In this document: positions 14,048-20,668 of the stretch, piece by piece
How positions within the stretch are numbered: position 1 is the stretch's first letter
Layout of the letters: every line of letters starts with the position of its first letter
Virus record (IMG/VR): IMGVR_UViG_3300032291_001980
Location: 1-21,320 of that record
Origin: a virus
Reading direction: 5' to 3' (one strand)
Length of the DNA: 21,320 bases
Position numbers and translations under genes: made by a program
The notes under the pieces: generated by a model
The model's database searches: none
Told to the model about the DNA's origin: nothing
What the model saw: the letters and a program-made list of their open reading frames with translations, nothing else

Positions 14048-14388
14048 TGTTAATGCCAGTTGACGGACACTTTAGTTGTCAGGACGATTGCGACTTCACC
14101 ACCTGTAATGTATTTGAATTCCTTGACCACTGTGGTGTTGAGTTCGGTTGGGAAGTAAAACTTAGCAAGCGCTACTCATTTGATCTATTCACCTTCTTAA
14201 AGATCCTTAATGAACTTGTAGATCAAGGCGATTTAGATGGCATCTTTGACCATGTACAGAGCGCTACAACCCTTATGGTCAATGCATCTGATGATGAACT
14301 AGAAGATTACATTGAAGAGGCTGTTGTAGCCTCAGAGATGAAAGACATAATCAACGGCGCAGAAAGGCTCCTCAAAGACAATGAGTAA
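14047..14388 (+). CDS. Hypothetical acidic protein
   Basis: A 113-aa protein with a TAATG start overlap. Two N-terminal Cys pairs (CQDDCDF, TTCNVFEFLDHCG) and a helix-rich, strongly acidic C-terminal half (SDDELEDYIEEAVVASEM). No family is recognised. Context in the replication operon and overlap with the next gene (ATGAGTAA) support it as real. Confidence 0.62.
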   Translation: MLMPVDGHFSCQDDCDFTTCNVFEFLDHCGVEFGWEVKLSKRYSFDLFTFLKILNELVDQGDLDGIFDHVQSATTLMVNASDDELEDYIEEAVVASEMKDIINGAERLLKDNE

Positions 14389-14689
14389 AGCGGAAACGAT
14401 AGAAGATCCAACCAAATTCGAACTAGACTTGTGGAGCAACGTCGATGAACTTACTAACTTACTGCTCAGAAAGCATAACGATTACGGCCCAAAGAATATC
14501 TCTCAAAGCCCAGGAGGCCCCCTCAACGGGCTTAGGGTCAGAATGTGGGACAAGATCGCACGTATCAATCACCTACTCGAAAGTGGTAAGGACGCAGAAA
14601 ATGAGTCACTACAAGACTCCTACGCCGACCTTGCAAACTATGCTATAATCGGACTAATGGTACTGAAAGGACAATGGCCTGATGAATAA
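14381..14689 (+). CDS. DUF1599-like (nucleotide-modification-associated) protein
   Basis: A 102-aa helical protein. Conserved text LLLRKHNDYGPKNIS, GLRVRMWDKIARINHLLESG and ESLQDSYADLANYAIIGLMVL fits the DUF1599 / nucleotide modification associated domain 1 family, which is MazG-like in build (acidic residues on helices for nucleotide binding). It may act on nucleotide pools or modified bases. It overlaps both neighbours by eight bases. Family assignment is good; the reaction is not established. Confidence 0.72.
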   Translation: MSKAETIEDPTKFELDLWSNVDELTNLLLRKHNDYGPKNISQSPGGPLNGLRVRMWDKIARINHLLESGKDAENESLQDSYADLANYAIIGLMVLKGQWPDE

Positions 14690-14897
14690 ACTAAAATTCT
14701 ATCCTAAACCAAGACCACTATTAGCGAAGCCTTTTGAGTGGATTATGAGGGGTTCTTACCATACACATTTATGGCTAAATGGTAACTCCGATTGGTATGT
14801 ATTAGATACGCATGAATTAGATGATATTATTATAGATTTTTATAACAATGGCATGGCAAAAGAATTAGCAGAAGAAAAAACAGGAGCATACAAATGA
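14682..14897 (+). CDS. Hypothetical 71-aa protein
   Basis: ATG overlaps the previous stop by eight bases; TGA overlaps the next ATG (ATGA). Basic N-terminus (KLKFYPKPRPLLAKP), Trp/Tyr-rich centre (HLWLNGNSDWYVLDTHELDDIIIDFY) and a charged helix at the end. No domain recognised. Confidence 0.55.
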   Translation: MNKLKFYPKPRPLLAKPFEWIMRGSYHTHLWLNGNSDWYVLDTHELDDIIIDFYNNGMAKELAEEKTGAYK

Positions 14898-15175
14898 AAA
14901 TATTCGGCCCATATAAAGGAAGCAAACAAAATGGTGGACGCCCAATCTACGTTATCAAGCGTAAGAAAAAAGATGGCACTACTGAAACTACATCTACAAA
15001 TAAGGCTCGCTTGGATTTTAAGCGCGCTACAGGAAAGAAACTAAAGCGTAATCAGGAAGTAGATCACATTGATAATGGTGGTCGTGCTGGTAAAGATGGG
15101 ATATCTAACCTACGCATCCTGTCCAAGAAGAAAAACGTAGGCTTAGAAAATAAGAGACGAGCCAAGAAAAAGTGA
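14894..15175 (+). CDS. Small HNH-type endonuclease
   Basis: A 93-aa very basic protein. The core VDHIDNGGRAGKDGISNLRILSKKKN (residues about 56-81) has the Asp-His pair and the NLR-x-L segment of HNH nucleases; the N-terminus (YVIKRKKKDGTT) is beta-like and may bind DNA. The C-terminus is Lys/Arg rich. In actinophages such proteins serve in homing or packaging; here it sits in the replication operon and overlaps both neighbours by four bases, so it is more likely an operon member than a recent insert. Confidence 0.75.
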   Translation: MKIFGPYKGSKQNGGRPIYVIKRKKKDGTTETTSTNKARLDFKRATGKKLKRNQEVDHIDNGGRAGKDGISNLRILSKKKNVGLENKRRAKKK

Positions 15176-15912
15176 AAAACATAGTCTGTATTTCTGATCT
15201 TCAAGTCCCATATCACGATGTAGAAGCCACGAAGGCAGTGGCGAAGTTCATTCAATGGTATCAACCAGAGACAGTCGTATCCTGTGGTGACGAAATGGAT
15301 ATGCAGACTATTTCAAAATGGAGTAAGGGAACCGAACTAGAGTTCGAACGATCTATTGGTCGTGACCGTGATCTTACTCGTCAAGTCTTGTATGACTTAA
15401 CCGTTGAACATATGGTGCGTAGTAATCATACGGATCGATTGTTCACAACAGTTGCTATGAGAGCGCCAGGACTTCTTGGTTTGCCTGAGTTGCAATTAGA
15501 AAACTTTCTTGGACTTAAAGAACTTGAGATCCAATATCATTCTGACCCATACGAACTAGCCCCAGGCTGGTTGCTTATGCATGGTGATGAAGGAAACGTA
15601 CAGCCTACGGCTGGCGCTACTGCATTGGGTTTAGCGAAACGCTCAGGTATGTCTGTAGTGTGTGGTCACACGCATCGCATGGGTCTCACACATCAGACTC
15701 AAACATATCGTGGTGGTAAGCCTAAAACTATTTGGGGTATGGAACTTGGTAATCTTATGGATTACCGTAATGCAAAATATATCAAGGCAGGGTTGTTCAC
15801 TTGGCAACAGGGCTTTGGTATCTTGCATGTGGACGGTAAGAACGTCACACCGCAGTTAGTTCCTATCATTAACAATTCATTTACTGTGGATGGAAAAACA
15901 TTTAAGTGGTAG
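15172..15912 (+). CDS. Metallophosphoesterase (calcineurin-like)
   Basis: A 246-aa protein with a GTG start in a GTGA overlap. Metal-ligand motifs appear in the usual order: ISDLQVPYHD (Asp9, Gln11, His15), CGDEMD (about 38-43), RSNHTDR (Asn85-His86), LLMHGDE (His137) and VCGHTHRMG (His166, His168). Gln in place of the first-motif His (DLQ for DxH) is a known variant in phage and Mre11-like members. It may hydrolyse phosphodiester bonds in DNA, RNA or nucleotides. Its stop overlaps the sigma-like gene. Confidence 0.85.
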   Translation: MKNIVCISDLQVPYHDVEATKAVAKFIQWYQPETVVSCGDEMDMQTISKWSKGTELEFERSIGRDRDLTRQVLYDLTVEHMVRSNHTDRLFTTVAMRAPGLLGLPELQLENFLGLKELEIQYHSDPYELAPGWLLMHGDEGNVQPTAGATALGLAKRSGMSVVCGHTHRMGLTHQTQTYRGGKPKTIWGMELGNLMDYRNAKYIKAGLFTWQQGFGILHVDGKNVTPQLVPIINNSFTVDGKTFKW

Positions 15913-16607
15913 TAGATACAGACAAATACGATCAACTTGTAGCGCATATCGCCTATGAGTTTAGCCGTAAGTTTCACATGATTGATGCCGATGATGTGCG
16001 ACAGGAACTATGGATATGGTTCTTGGAACACCCTAACAAGGTAAAGACATGGGAAGCATTAGACGGCAAGCAGTCTATTAAGTTGATTGCTAGATCGTTG
16101 CGTAACGCGGCTAAGGACTACTGCCAGAAGCAGAAGGCTCAGGCTGTGGGCTATCGTGTAGAGGACAACTACTACTACGACAGAGAACTGATCGAAGCGC
16201 TATTACCTTCTGTTATCAGGGGTGATCTTGTAGCACCATCTATTCAAGACTTAGGGTATATTACTGGCAAGAAGGTAGCCTCCGAAGGTGGCAACTGGTT
16301 CGCTATGGTCGCAGACATACAGCGTGGGTTTGCTAAGTTAGATGAAAAGCAGATGAGTATGTTGTATCTTCGTTTCGGCGATGGATGTGATAACAAGACC
16401 TTTGCTAACGAGTTAGGCATCTCAGAAGATGCAGCACGTATGAGAGTTAACAGATCAGTGAACAACTTAATAAATATTCTTGGTGGCAGTAAGCCACGCA
16501 GGGAACGGGACTACACGGAAGAGGAAGCCAATGCAAGAGAACTTGAGCCAGACACCGCAGATATTTCAATGGCTGGAGACGAAGTTAGCGGACAAGACTT
16601 GGACTGA
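15906..16607 (+). CDS. Sigma-70-like factor
   Basis: A 233-aa protein with a GTG start overlapping the phosphoesterase gene by seven bases. A region-2-like part (about 8-80: HMIDADDVRQELWIWFLEH, then SIKLIARSLRNAAKDYC) and a region-4-like helix-turn-helix (about 158-205: FAKLDEKQMSMLYLRFGDG, then FANELGISEDAARMRVNRS) resemble ECF-type sigma factors. The two parts are joined by about 70 residues (DNYYYDRELIEALLPSVI and on). The C-terminus is acidic. It could direct host RNA polymerase to phage promoters. Its target is unknown; the shared TGTTAnnnT promoters are one candidate set. It could also be a terminase- or recombination-type HTH protein. Confidence 0.7.
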   Translation: MVVDTDKYDQLVAHIAYEFSRKFHMIDADDVRQELWIWFLEHPNKVKTWEALDGKQSIKLIARSLRNAAKDYCQKQKAQAVGYRVEDNYYYDRELIEALLPSVIRGDLVAPSIQDLGYITGKKVASEGGNWFAMVADIQRGFAKLDEKQMSMLYLRFGDGCDNKTFANELGISEDAARMRVNRSVNNLINILGGSKPRRERDYTEEEANARELEPDTADISMAGDEVSGQDLD

Positions 16608-16893
16608 CGCCCAAGATCCTGAGTTTGTTAAATCGCTCGAACAGATCAAGACTGTAATAGAAAGTCTTTCTGCACAGATATATATCTTCGTAGATTACTT
16701 TGAACAGTATTGCAACGCTGTTGCCAACTCTCCTATCTTTAATGATACAGCGGCTAGGTCTGAACCGCAGAACGGCGAGGTCTCTCCAACACAAACTCCT
16801 GCTCAGACCCCTGTTCGCGCTGCCGCCAACCGCGCTGAGCGCCGTAGCAAGCGCGTTACCCCGTTCCAAGCGCAAGGGATAGATAACGCATGA
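16531..16893 (+). CDS. Hypothetical protein with basic C-terminal tail
   Basis: A 120-aa protein from ATG 16531, chosen because GAGGAAG lies 5 nt upstream; an upstream GTG-frame extension to 16480 lacks this. It overlaps the sigma-like gene by 77 bases. An N-terminal helical part (QIFQWLETKLADKTW, VKSLEQIKTVIESLSAQIYIFVDYFEQY) leads to a Pro/Thr/Gln linker and a RAAANRAERRSKRVTPF basic tail. No family recognised. It may be a small regulator or structural accessory. Confidence 0.6.
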   Translation: MQENLSQTPQIFQWLETKLADKTWTDAQDPEFVKSLEQIKTVIESLSAQIYIFVDYFEQYCNAVANSPIFNDTAARSEPQNGEVSPTQTPAQTPVRAAANRAERRSKRVTPFQAQGIDNA

Positions 16894-17051
16894 TCTGCAC
16901 ACCATGTAAGTCAGCAGGCTTAGCCAACTCCACTGGAGATTTCGCTATCGCTATTATGCTGCACCAGAATTGTATTGTCGGTTGTTTTTGCCAGCATAAG
17001 ACAGGCGATCACTGGCTAAAGAAGGCAAAGAAAAAGCCCCCCACCAATTAA
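16890..17051 (+). CDS. 53-aa Cys-rich protein, last gene of the replication operon
   Basis: ATG in an ATGA overlap with the previous gene. CTPCKSAG near the N-terminus and NCIVGCFCQHKTGDHW in the middle give two Cys pairs plus His, as in a small zinc finger; the end is Lys-rich. Its last codons (KKPPTN and stop) lie inside the hairpin that terminates the opposing operon. Similar short CxxC proteins are encoded by many actinophages; function unknown. Confidence 0.58.
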   Translation: MICTPCKSAGLANSTGDFAIAIMLHQNCIVGCFCQHKTGDHWLKKAKKKPPTN

Positions 17052-17061
17052 GGTGAGGGGC
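17029..17061 (-). terminator. Rho-independent terminator of the leftward accessory operon
   Basis: On the minus strand, GCCCCTCACC and GGTGGGGGGC form a 10-bp stem (one G-U pair) around a six-base loop and are followed by TTTTTCT. The stem overlaps the 3' end of the rightward gene 16890-17051 and touches the palindrome at 17063. Confidence 0.85.
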
Positions 17062-17062
17062 G

Positions 17063-17079
17063 TGTACGATTATCGTACA
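17063..17079. repeat. 17-bp palindrome, copy 1 of 7
   Basis: TGTACGATTATCGTACA: 8-bp arms around one central base. This copy is at the end of the leftward operon, two bases from the terminator hairpin. The TAA stop of gene 17070-17186 comes from the palindrome centre. Confidence 0.9.
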
Positions 17080-17186
17080 GTTGCTATTCTTAGGTGAGAT
17101 ATCCAGAAGCACTCCATACATACGGGGAAGCCTTCTAGAGTTGTATCTGTTACGGGTATGCGCGTTTTACAATTAGGACATTTCAT
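17070..17186 (-). CDS. 38-aa zinc-ribbon microprotein
   Basis: ATG at 17186 follows the previous TAG directly. MKCPNCKTRI at the start and VCMECFW in the middle give two CxxC pairs, a minimal zinc ribbon. The stop codon is formed by the centre of the palindrome. It is the last gene before the terminator. Function unknown. Confidence 0.6.
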   Translation of the reverse strand: MKCPNCKTRIPVTDTTLEGFPVCMECFWISHLRIATVR

Positions 17187-17378
17187 CTAGTGTATCGTTG
17201 GTGCATAGATCGGCACTACATTAGCATTGACTAACTTATCACCATGAGATATTGCTTCCTCTGCGGTTGAAAAAATACCGTAGACAGCGGTATCTCCTTC
17301 TGGCGCATTAGTAATAGTTATCCAACCTAACTGCATCATAGAGTCGCTTGCACGATGTACCTCTATTGTTGTAGTCAT
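17187..17378 (-). CDS. Hypothetical 63-aa protein
   Basis: ATG at 17378 with AAAGGA about 6 nt upstream, preceded by palindrome copy 2 and a promoter, so it is the first gene of the last sub-cassette. MTTTIEVHRASDS, GWITITNAPEGDTAVYGIFSTAEEAISHGDKL: a short beta-beta-helix layout with no Cys, reminiscent of small single-domain phage proteins. No family recognised. Confidence 0.6.
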   Translation of the reverse strand: MTTTIEVHRASDSMMQLGWITITNAPEGDTAVYGIFSTAEEAISHGDKLVNANVVPIYAPTIH

Positions 17379-17395
17379 TACTATCCTTTCGCTAG

Positions 17396-17412
17396 TGTAC
17401 GATTATCGTACA
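17396..17412. repeat. 17-bp palindrome, copy 2 of 7
   Basis: TGTACGATTATCGTACA, 17 bases upstream of the ATG at 17378 and just after the 5'-terminal hairpin of the transcript predicted from the promoter at 17460-17488. Confidence 0.9.
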
Positions 17413-17415
17413 GTA

Positions 17416-17454
17416 GGTGAGTGGCTACAAGCATCGGGCAAGTAGCCACCCACC
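17416..17454 (-). promoter_or_regulatory. 5'-terminal mRNA hairpin
   Basis: GGTGaGTGGCTAC (17416-17428) and GTAGCCACcCACC (17442-17454) pair over 12 of 13 positions around a 13-base loop. On the minus strand it begins at about the predicted first transcribed base and is followed by the palindrome. No T-run follows, so it is not an ordinary terminator. Confidence 0.65.
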
Positions 17455-17459
17455 CTCTT

Positions 17460-17488
17460 AGTATAGCCTAACTAGAGTGCTAAAGCAA
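17460..17488 (-). promoter_or_regulatory. Leftward promoter within the accessory operon
   Basis: Minus strand TTGCTT (17488-17483), 17-base spacer, TATACT (17465-17460). The -35 lies in the 3' end of gene 17472-17591. The start of transcription would be at about 17453. Confidence 0.65.
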
Positions 17489-17591
17489 GTATCGGCACTA
17501 TGACCGCGATTATCCCAACGGACAACCACAGCATAAAGATCAACTGCTCTACCACACTTTCTACTTCGTAGTTATCATCTTCGTTTAACAT
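17472..17591 (-). CDS. 39-aa single-pass membrane microprotein
   Basis: ATG at 17591 with a very strong AGGAGG ribosome-binding site about 8 nt upstream, located over the end of the WhiB gene. Acidic N-terminus MLNEDDNYEVESVVEQ, then one long hydrophobic helix LIFMLWLSVGIIAVIVPILALAL to the C-terminus. The strong RBS argues for real translation. It may act on the host membrane; function unknown. Confidence 0.65.
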   Translation of the reverse strand: MLNEDDNYEVESVVEQLIFMLWLSVGIIAVIVPILALAL

Positions 17592-17593
17592 AG

Positions 17594-17932
17594 TTAACCC
17601 TCCTGTAATTTAACACCCTCAACCCAGCCTTGACTAGACATAGGTATCGTAGTGTGAAACGGAATAACGCTCTTACCGTCTTGCAACTTAGAGCGTTCAG
17701 AAGGGTCTAACCCTGCCCAGATACCATGTAACCCAGAGTAACGCAGTGCGTACTCTAAGCACTCAGGATTAGCAGGACATGAGCGACAGATCGCCTTCGC
17801 CTGCATTGACTCCTCGTTGCGGTAATGGCTAGAGTCGGTAGCATATTTGCGTTCAGGGAACCACATATCGGGATCACTGGACGCGCATAAGGCTTGCTCT
17901 TCAAAGAAGGCGACATGGTGATGATTACTCAT
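17594..17932 (-). CDS. WhiB-family Fe-S transcriptional regulator
   Basis: A 112-aa protein. The four Cys of the 4Fe-4S cluster are present: Cys16 (ALCASSDPDMWFPE), then Cys49, Cys52 and Cys58 (CRSCPANPEC), followed by LEYALRYSGLHGIWAGL with the G-[IV]-W-G/A-G turn (70-75) and a basic SERSKL. WhiB proteins exist only in actinobacteria and their phages and act by binding sigma factor region 4 and promoter DNA. In phage TM4 a WhiB protein alters host division and blocks superinfection. The start overlaps the upstream gene by eight bases. A sigma-like gene is present in the same genome (15906-16607). Confidence 0.93.
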   Translation of the reverse strand: MSNHHHVAFFEEQALCASSDPDMWFPERKYATDSSHYRNEESMQAKAICRSCPANPECLEYALRYSGLHGIWAGLDPSERSKLQDGKSVIPFHTTIPMSSQGWVEGVKLQEG

Positions 17933-18086
17933 ACTGGTCTACTTCCCCTCTAGCATCAGCCATACTTACTGCACCGATCTTTGCCATAGCACAACTGTGG
18001 CAGTAGTTTCGTTCAGCGTAATCATGCACAGCCACTTGGATCAGTGTCCTGCATGAATAACACTTACACGATCTATATTTATCCAT
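17925..18086 (-). CDS. 53-aa Cys-rich zinc-finger protein
   Basis: ATG at 18086 with GAGGAAGGA upstream, directly after palindrome copy 3. CKCYSCRTL (Cys7, 9, 12) and YCHSCAMAKIG (Cys29, 32) form a zinc-finger-like set. The stop overlaps the WhiB ATG (ATGAGTAA), so it is coupled to WhiB translation. The start overlaps the end of gene 18079-18288 by eight bases. Function unknown; could be a small regulator working with WhiB. Confidence 0.62.
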   Translation of the reverse strand: MDKYRSCKCYSCRTLIQVAVHDYAERNYCHSCAMAKIGAVSMADARGEVDQYE

Positions 18087-18288
18087 TTATTCCTTCCTCT
18101 GTACGATTATCGTACACAGTGGGCAGTTGTCCTGCCAACTCTTGATAGTGCGTGGCTCGCACCATCAGTTTTGCATGGTCTTGCGACCTTCCTTCACGAA
18201 GCGCTTGTTGCGCGTCATGTAGGAATAACTCGGCGCGTACGCCGTAGTAGTATGGAGTAGGTGGCACTGGTACATGAGGCTTACTCAT
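18079..18288 (-). CDS. Hypothetical 69-aa protein ending in palindrome-encoded peptide
   Basis: Start ATG 18288, chosen because it shows the same ATGAGTAA overlap with the upstream gene as its neighbours; a longer frame to 18303 exists. MSKPHVPVPPTPYYYGVRAEL, then a helix (LHDAQQALREGRSQDHAKLMVRATHYQELAGQL). The C-terminus VYDNRTEEGING is read through palindrome copy 3 plus the next gene's ribosome-binding site. The same YDNRTEEG ending occurs in gene 20661-20888. Confidence 0.6.
   Translation of the reverse strand: MSKPHVPVPPTPYYYGVRAELFLHDAQQALREGRSQDHAKLMVRATHYQELAGQLPTVYDNRTEEGING
18100..18116. repeat. 17-bp palindrome, copy 3 of 7
   Basis: TGTACGATTATCGTACA, 13 bases upstream of the ATG at 18086 and inside the coding end of gene 18079-18288 (encodes VYDNRT on the minus strand). 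Confidence 0.9.
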
Positions 18289-19135
18289 AGGTAGCCCACC
18301 CACCTTTGGTAGGGTAGTTGGGTTCCCATGTATTCCATAGGGTCTTTTCTACTGAGTCCTTATCGTAGCCTGAACCCTTGTAGCATAAGCACTCGGTTAC
18401 ATAGGTTTTGCAATCTACGCAAGTACCACACTGCTTGCAATAGCCGTCTATCATCTGAGAAGCCTCGAAGAAAGACTCGCAAGTTTCGCAATCTACCCAC
18501 TTCTCAGCCTTATCATCTTTAAGTCCGTAGGAATACGGACTAGCAAAGCCAGATGAAGGGGTTGATAGATAGCAACTCTGGTTAGACCACCAGACACCGC
18601 TACTATCCTTCCAACCCTTGTTCTCGTGCAGTATATAGCACTGGTGCTTAGCGCGTGGATCAACGGTAAGGATTACAACCTTAGAGCCTTGCGTGAAGTC
18701 CTCTAAGATATTCCAGACCTGATCGTTATCTAGGGCAGTTACGCCACCGATAGCAGGCAAGATATCCTCAGCGAAGATACGCGTATCGCTACGAGTATCA
18801 CCTACTGGCTCAAGCACTGGCAAGATACCGTTATGGGCTAGATAAGTCTGCGTGTTACCTATTCCAACTTGGAAAGGGTGGCAGTTATCTACGGTGGTCG
18901 AACCATGAGTAGCGTATCGGGCATGCCATGTAGCATAACCTTCTGGATACTTCTCTCTCATCTCTAGGAAGCGTGAGATCGAAGCATCTGCGTTCATGGT
19001 GCGTTCTACATGGATACGGTTCTCGCTAGGGATAACGATAGCGAAGCCGAAGCCGTCTGGATTATTGAGAGCAGAGTTTTCTAACTTCTCTCGTGTGGGT
19101 ATTAAATTAGGCGGGATTACACATAGCATACACAT
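18281..19135 (-). CDS. Class-II glutamine amidotransferase-like protein with C-terminal zinc ribbon
   Basis: A 284-aa protein. The N-terminal Ntn-hydrolase domain (about 1-205) has Cys2 as nucleophile after Met removal (MCMLCVIPPN), PDGFGFAIV (26-34), WHARYATHG (70-78), DNCHPFQVG (83-91), YLAHNGILP (98-106) and SDTRIFAEDI, all expected positions of class-II GATases. These release ammonia from glutamine for a partner synthetase. The C-terminal 70 residues have eight Cys (CETC, CKQC-x2-C-x2-C, CLC), a double zinc ribbon. It stands directly downstream of the amidoligase-like gene, a likely partner. Start ATG 19135 follows palindrome copy 4. Confidence 0.8.
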   Translation of the reverse strand: MCMLCVIPPNLIPTREKLENSALNNPDGFGFAIVIPSENRIHVERTMNADASISRFLEMREKYPEGYATWHARYATHGSTTVDNCHPFQVGIGNTQTYLAHNGILPVLEPVGDTRSDTRIFAEDILPAIGGVTALDNDQVWNILEDFTQGSKVVILTVDPRAKHQCYILHENKGWKDSSGVWWSNQSCYLSTPSSGFASPYSYGLKDDKAEKWVDCETCESFFEASQMIDGYCKQCGTCVDCKTYVTECLCYKGSGYDKDSVEKTLWNTWEPNYPTKGGWATYE

Positions 19136-19150
19136 AGCATTACTCTTTTC

Positions 19151-19167
19151 TGTACGATTATCGTACG
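19151..19167. repeat. 17-bp palindrome, copy 4 of 7
   Basis: TGTACGATTATCGTACG (last base differs), in the 33-base gap between the amidoligase stop (19169) and the amidotransferase start (19135). Confidence 0.9.
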
Positions 19168-19168
19168 G

Positions 19169-20668
19169 TTAGTCGATCTCTTGGACGGGCGTATCATTAT
19201 CGAAGGTGCTTTGGATAGCATTGACTAGATTAGGATATGTCTCCGCTTGGTCGGCTACGAAGCGTACGAAGTGAATCCATTTTAGGGCGTTGTTGTTGCC
19301 GTTCACCTTGAGATCACGAGTGTACTCAACGGAAGCGTGAACCAACTCAACAGCAGACAGCACGCGCGCAGGTTTAAGCGAGCCTCGAAAGACTCGGACT
19401 TCCAGCGTTTTCTCGTTCTGACTATTGACCGCCTCATAGCGATCATCTTGGCTACCATACTTAACGCGGTTAGCAAGGCTACCCTTATCGTTAAACTTGG
19501 CATAGTGAGATGAGCGCCCTGCAAGGCGTTCGATCTGGCGTTGGTTGTCGTAGATCAGTTTAATAAACCGCAACTCGTGGGCTTGCGACTTTACTATGTC
19601 TGATCTATTAAGCACCTCACCGAAGGCAGTACGGCTCACATGTACATGCAGACCGCAGGTATTGGTATGCCATGAACGGAAGCCCTGCTTGCGCAGACCA
19701 GTTAAGGTTTCCCAATTAAACTTCTTTTGCAACTCCTCCAGAGAGTGAGGGTGCGACACGATCTCGAACCCTTCCTCCAGTGAGCCGTCATTTTTAAGGT
19801 ACACGCGTGGGCTAAGATGATCAACCACATACGAAGCACCTGCTCTCCGACTATTACCCTCGGACTCCACTTCTAACTCAAAGCCAAAGTAATACTTAGC
19901 CTGACCAAAGAAGTGAGGGCGTGGGCGATAACTATAATCGTGGATAAGGTTGCTACTTATATCCTCATCGCACTCATGGCTATTTTCTGACCAGTATTGC
20001 TCACTGCACTCACTGCACTCATAGACATTGTTCTCATAGCAACGATAACAGTAGCGACTACCGTTAAAGGTACGAGAGTCTGCGTTTAACTCGTACGAAC
20101 TGCACTCATCACAGTAGAAGAAGGCGGCTTCGCCGTACTCTTGCTTCACTTCGGTAACGCATTTCGGACAGATAACATCTCCCAGATACTTATCAAAGTC
20201 TGTAAAGACTAGTCCGTCTCGGCTTGCTTGGTAATCATATGAGGCATGAGTAACGGTGCATCTATCGCAAGATGTAGTGCAACAAGCATGGGCTTGGATA
20301 GTATTGCCCTCTCCGTCAAACACTTCTAACTTACGGTAACTAGCCGTACCGAAAGGGTGATAGCAGACATGGCAGTTATCCTCATCAAACTTAGGCAAGG
20401 TTATTGCTTCTCTCATATTCCGCATATCCTGAGACTCGGAATACATCACCTCATATTTAGCATGCCACTCTTCGCTAAGCCCAGTTAATTCTGATACGGA
20501 TCGCAAAGTGTCTTGGAACTTCTGAACTAAACAGTATCCACAACCTATGAAGTTGTGAACCATTGAGTTGGCGTATAGGTGGCGTGGCTTCTGGCACCTC
20601 TCGCACACTCCAGTTTCTATGAAAGCCCAAGTGTTGCTAGGGCTAAACACAGTATCGTTATTAGGCAT
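19169..20668 (-). CDS. Cys-rich amidoligase-family protein (Amidoligase_2-like)
   Basis: A 499-aa protein with a GAAGGAG ribosome-binding site. Residues 1-235 hold about nine Cys pairs (22/25, 43/46, 99/102, 134/137, 167/170, 186/189, 207/210, 218/221, plus 129/130 and 233), i.e. a chain of zinc ribbons. Residues about 255-450 match the glutamine-synthetase-like amidoligase core: YYFGFELEVESEG (259-271), KNDGSLEEGFEIVSHP (292-307), NTCGLHVHVSR (336-346) and TLEVRVFRGSLKP (421-433). The family is predicted to form amide bonds between a carboxyl group and an amine using ATP, in peptide, protein or wall modification. The amidotransferase next to it fits as a partner. The substrate is unknown. 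Confidence 0.8.
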   Translation of the reverse strand: MPNNDTVFSPSNTWAFIETGVCERCQKPRHLYANSMVHNFIGCGYCLVQKFQDTLRSVSELTGLSEEWHAKYEVMYSESQDMRNMREAITLPKFDEDNCHVCYHPFGTASYRKLEVFDGEGNTIQAHACCTTSCDRCTVTHASYDYQASRDGLVFTDFDKYLGDVICPKCVTEVKQEYGEAAFFYCDECSSYELNADSRTFNGSRYCYRCYENNVYECSECSEQYWSENSHECDEDISSNLIHDYSYRPRPHFFGQAKYYFGFELEVESEGNSRRAGASYVVDHLSPRVYLKNDGSLEEGFEIVSHPHSLEELQKKFNWETLTGLRKQGFRSWHTNTCGLHVHVSRTAFGEVLNRSDIVKSQAHELRFIKLIYDNQRQIERLAGRSSHYAKFNDKGSLANRVKYGSQDDRYEAVNSQNEKTLEVRVFRGSLKPARVLSAVELVHASVEYTRDLKVNGNNNALKWIHFVRFVADQAETYPNLVNAIQSTFDNDTPVQEID

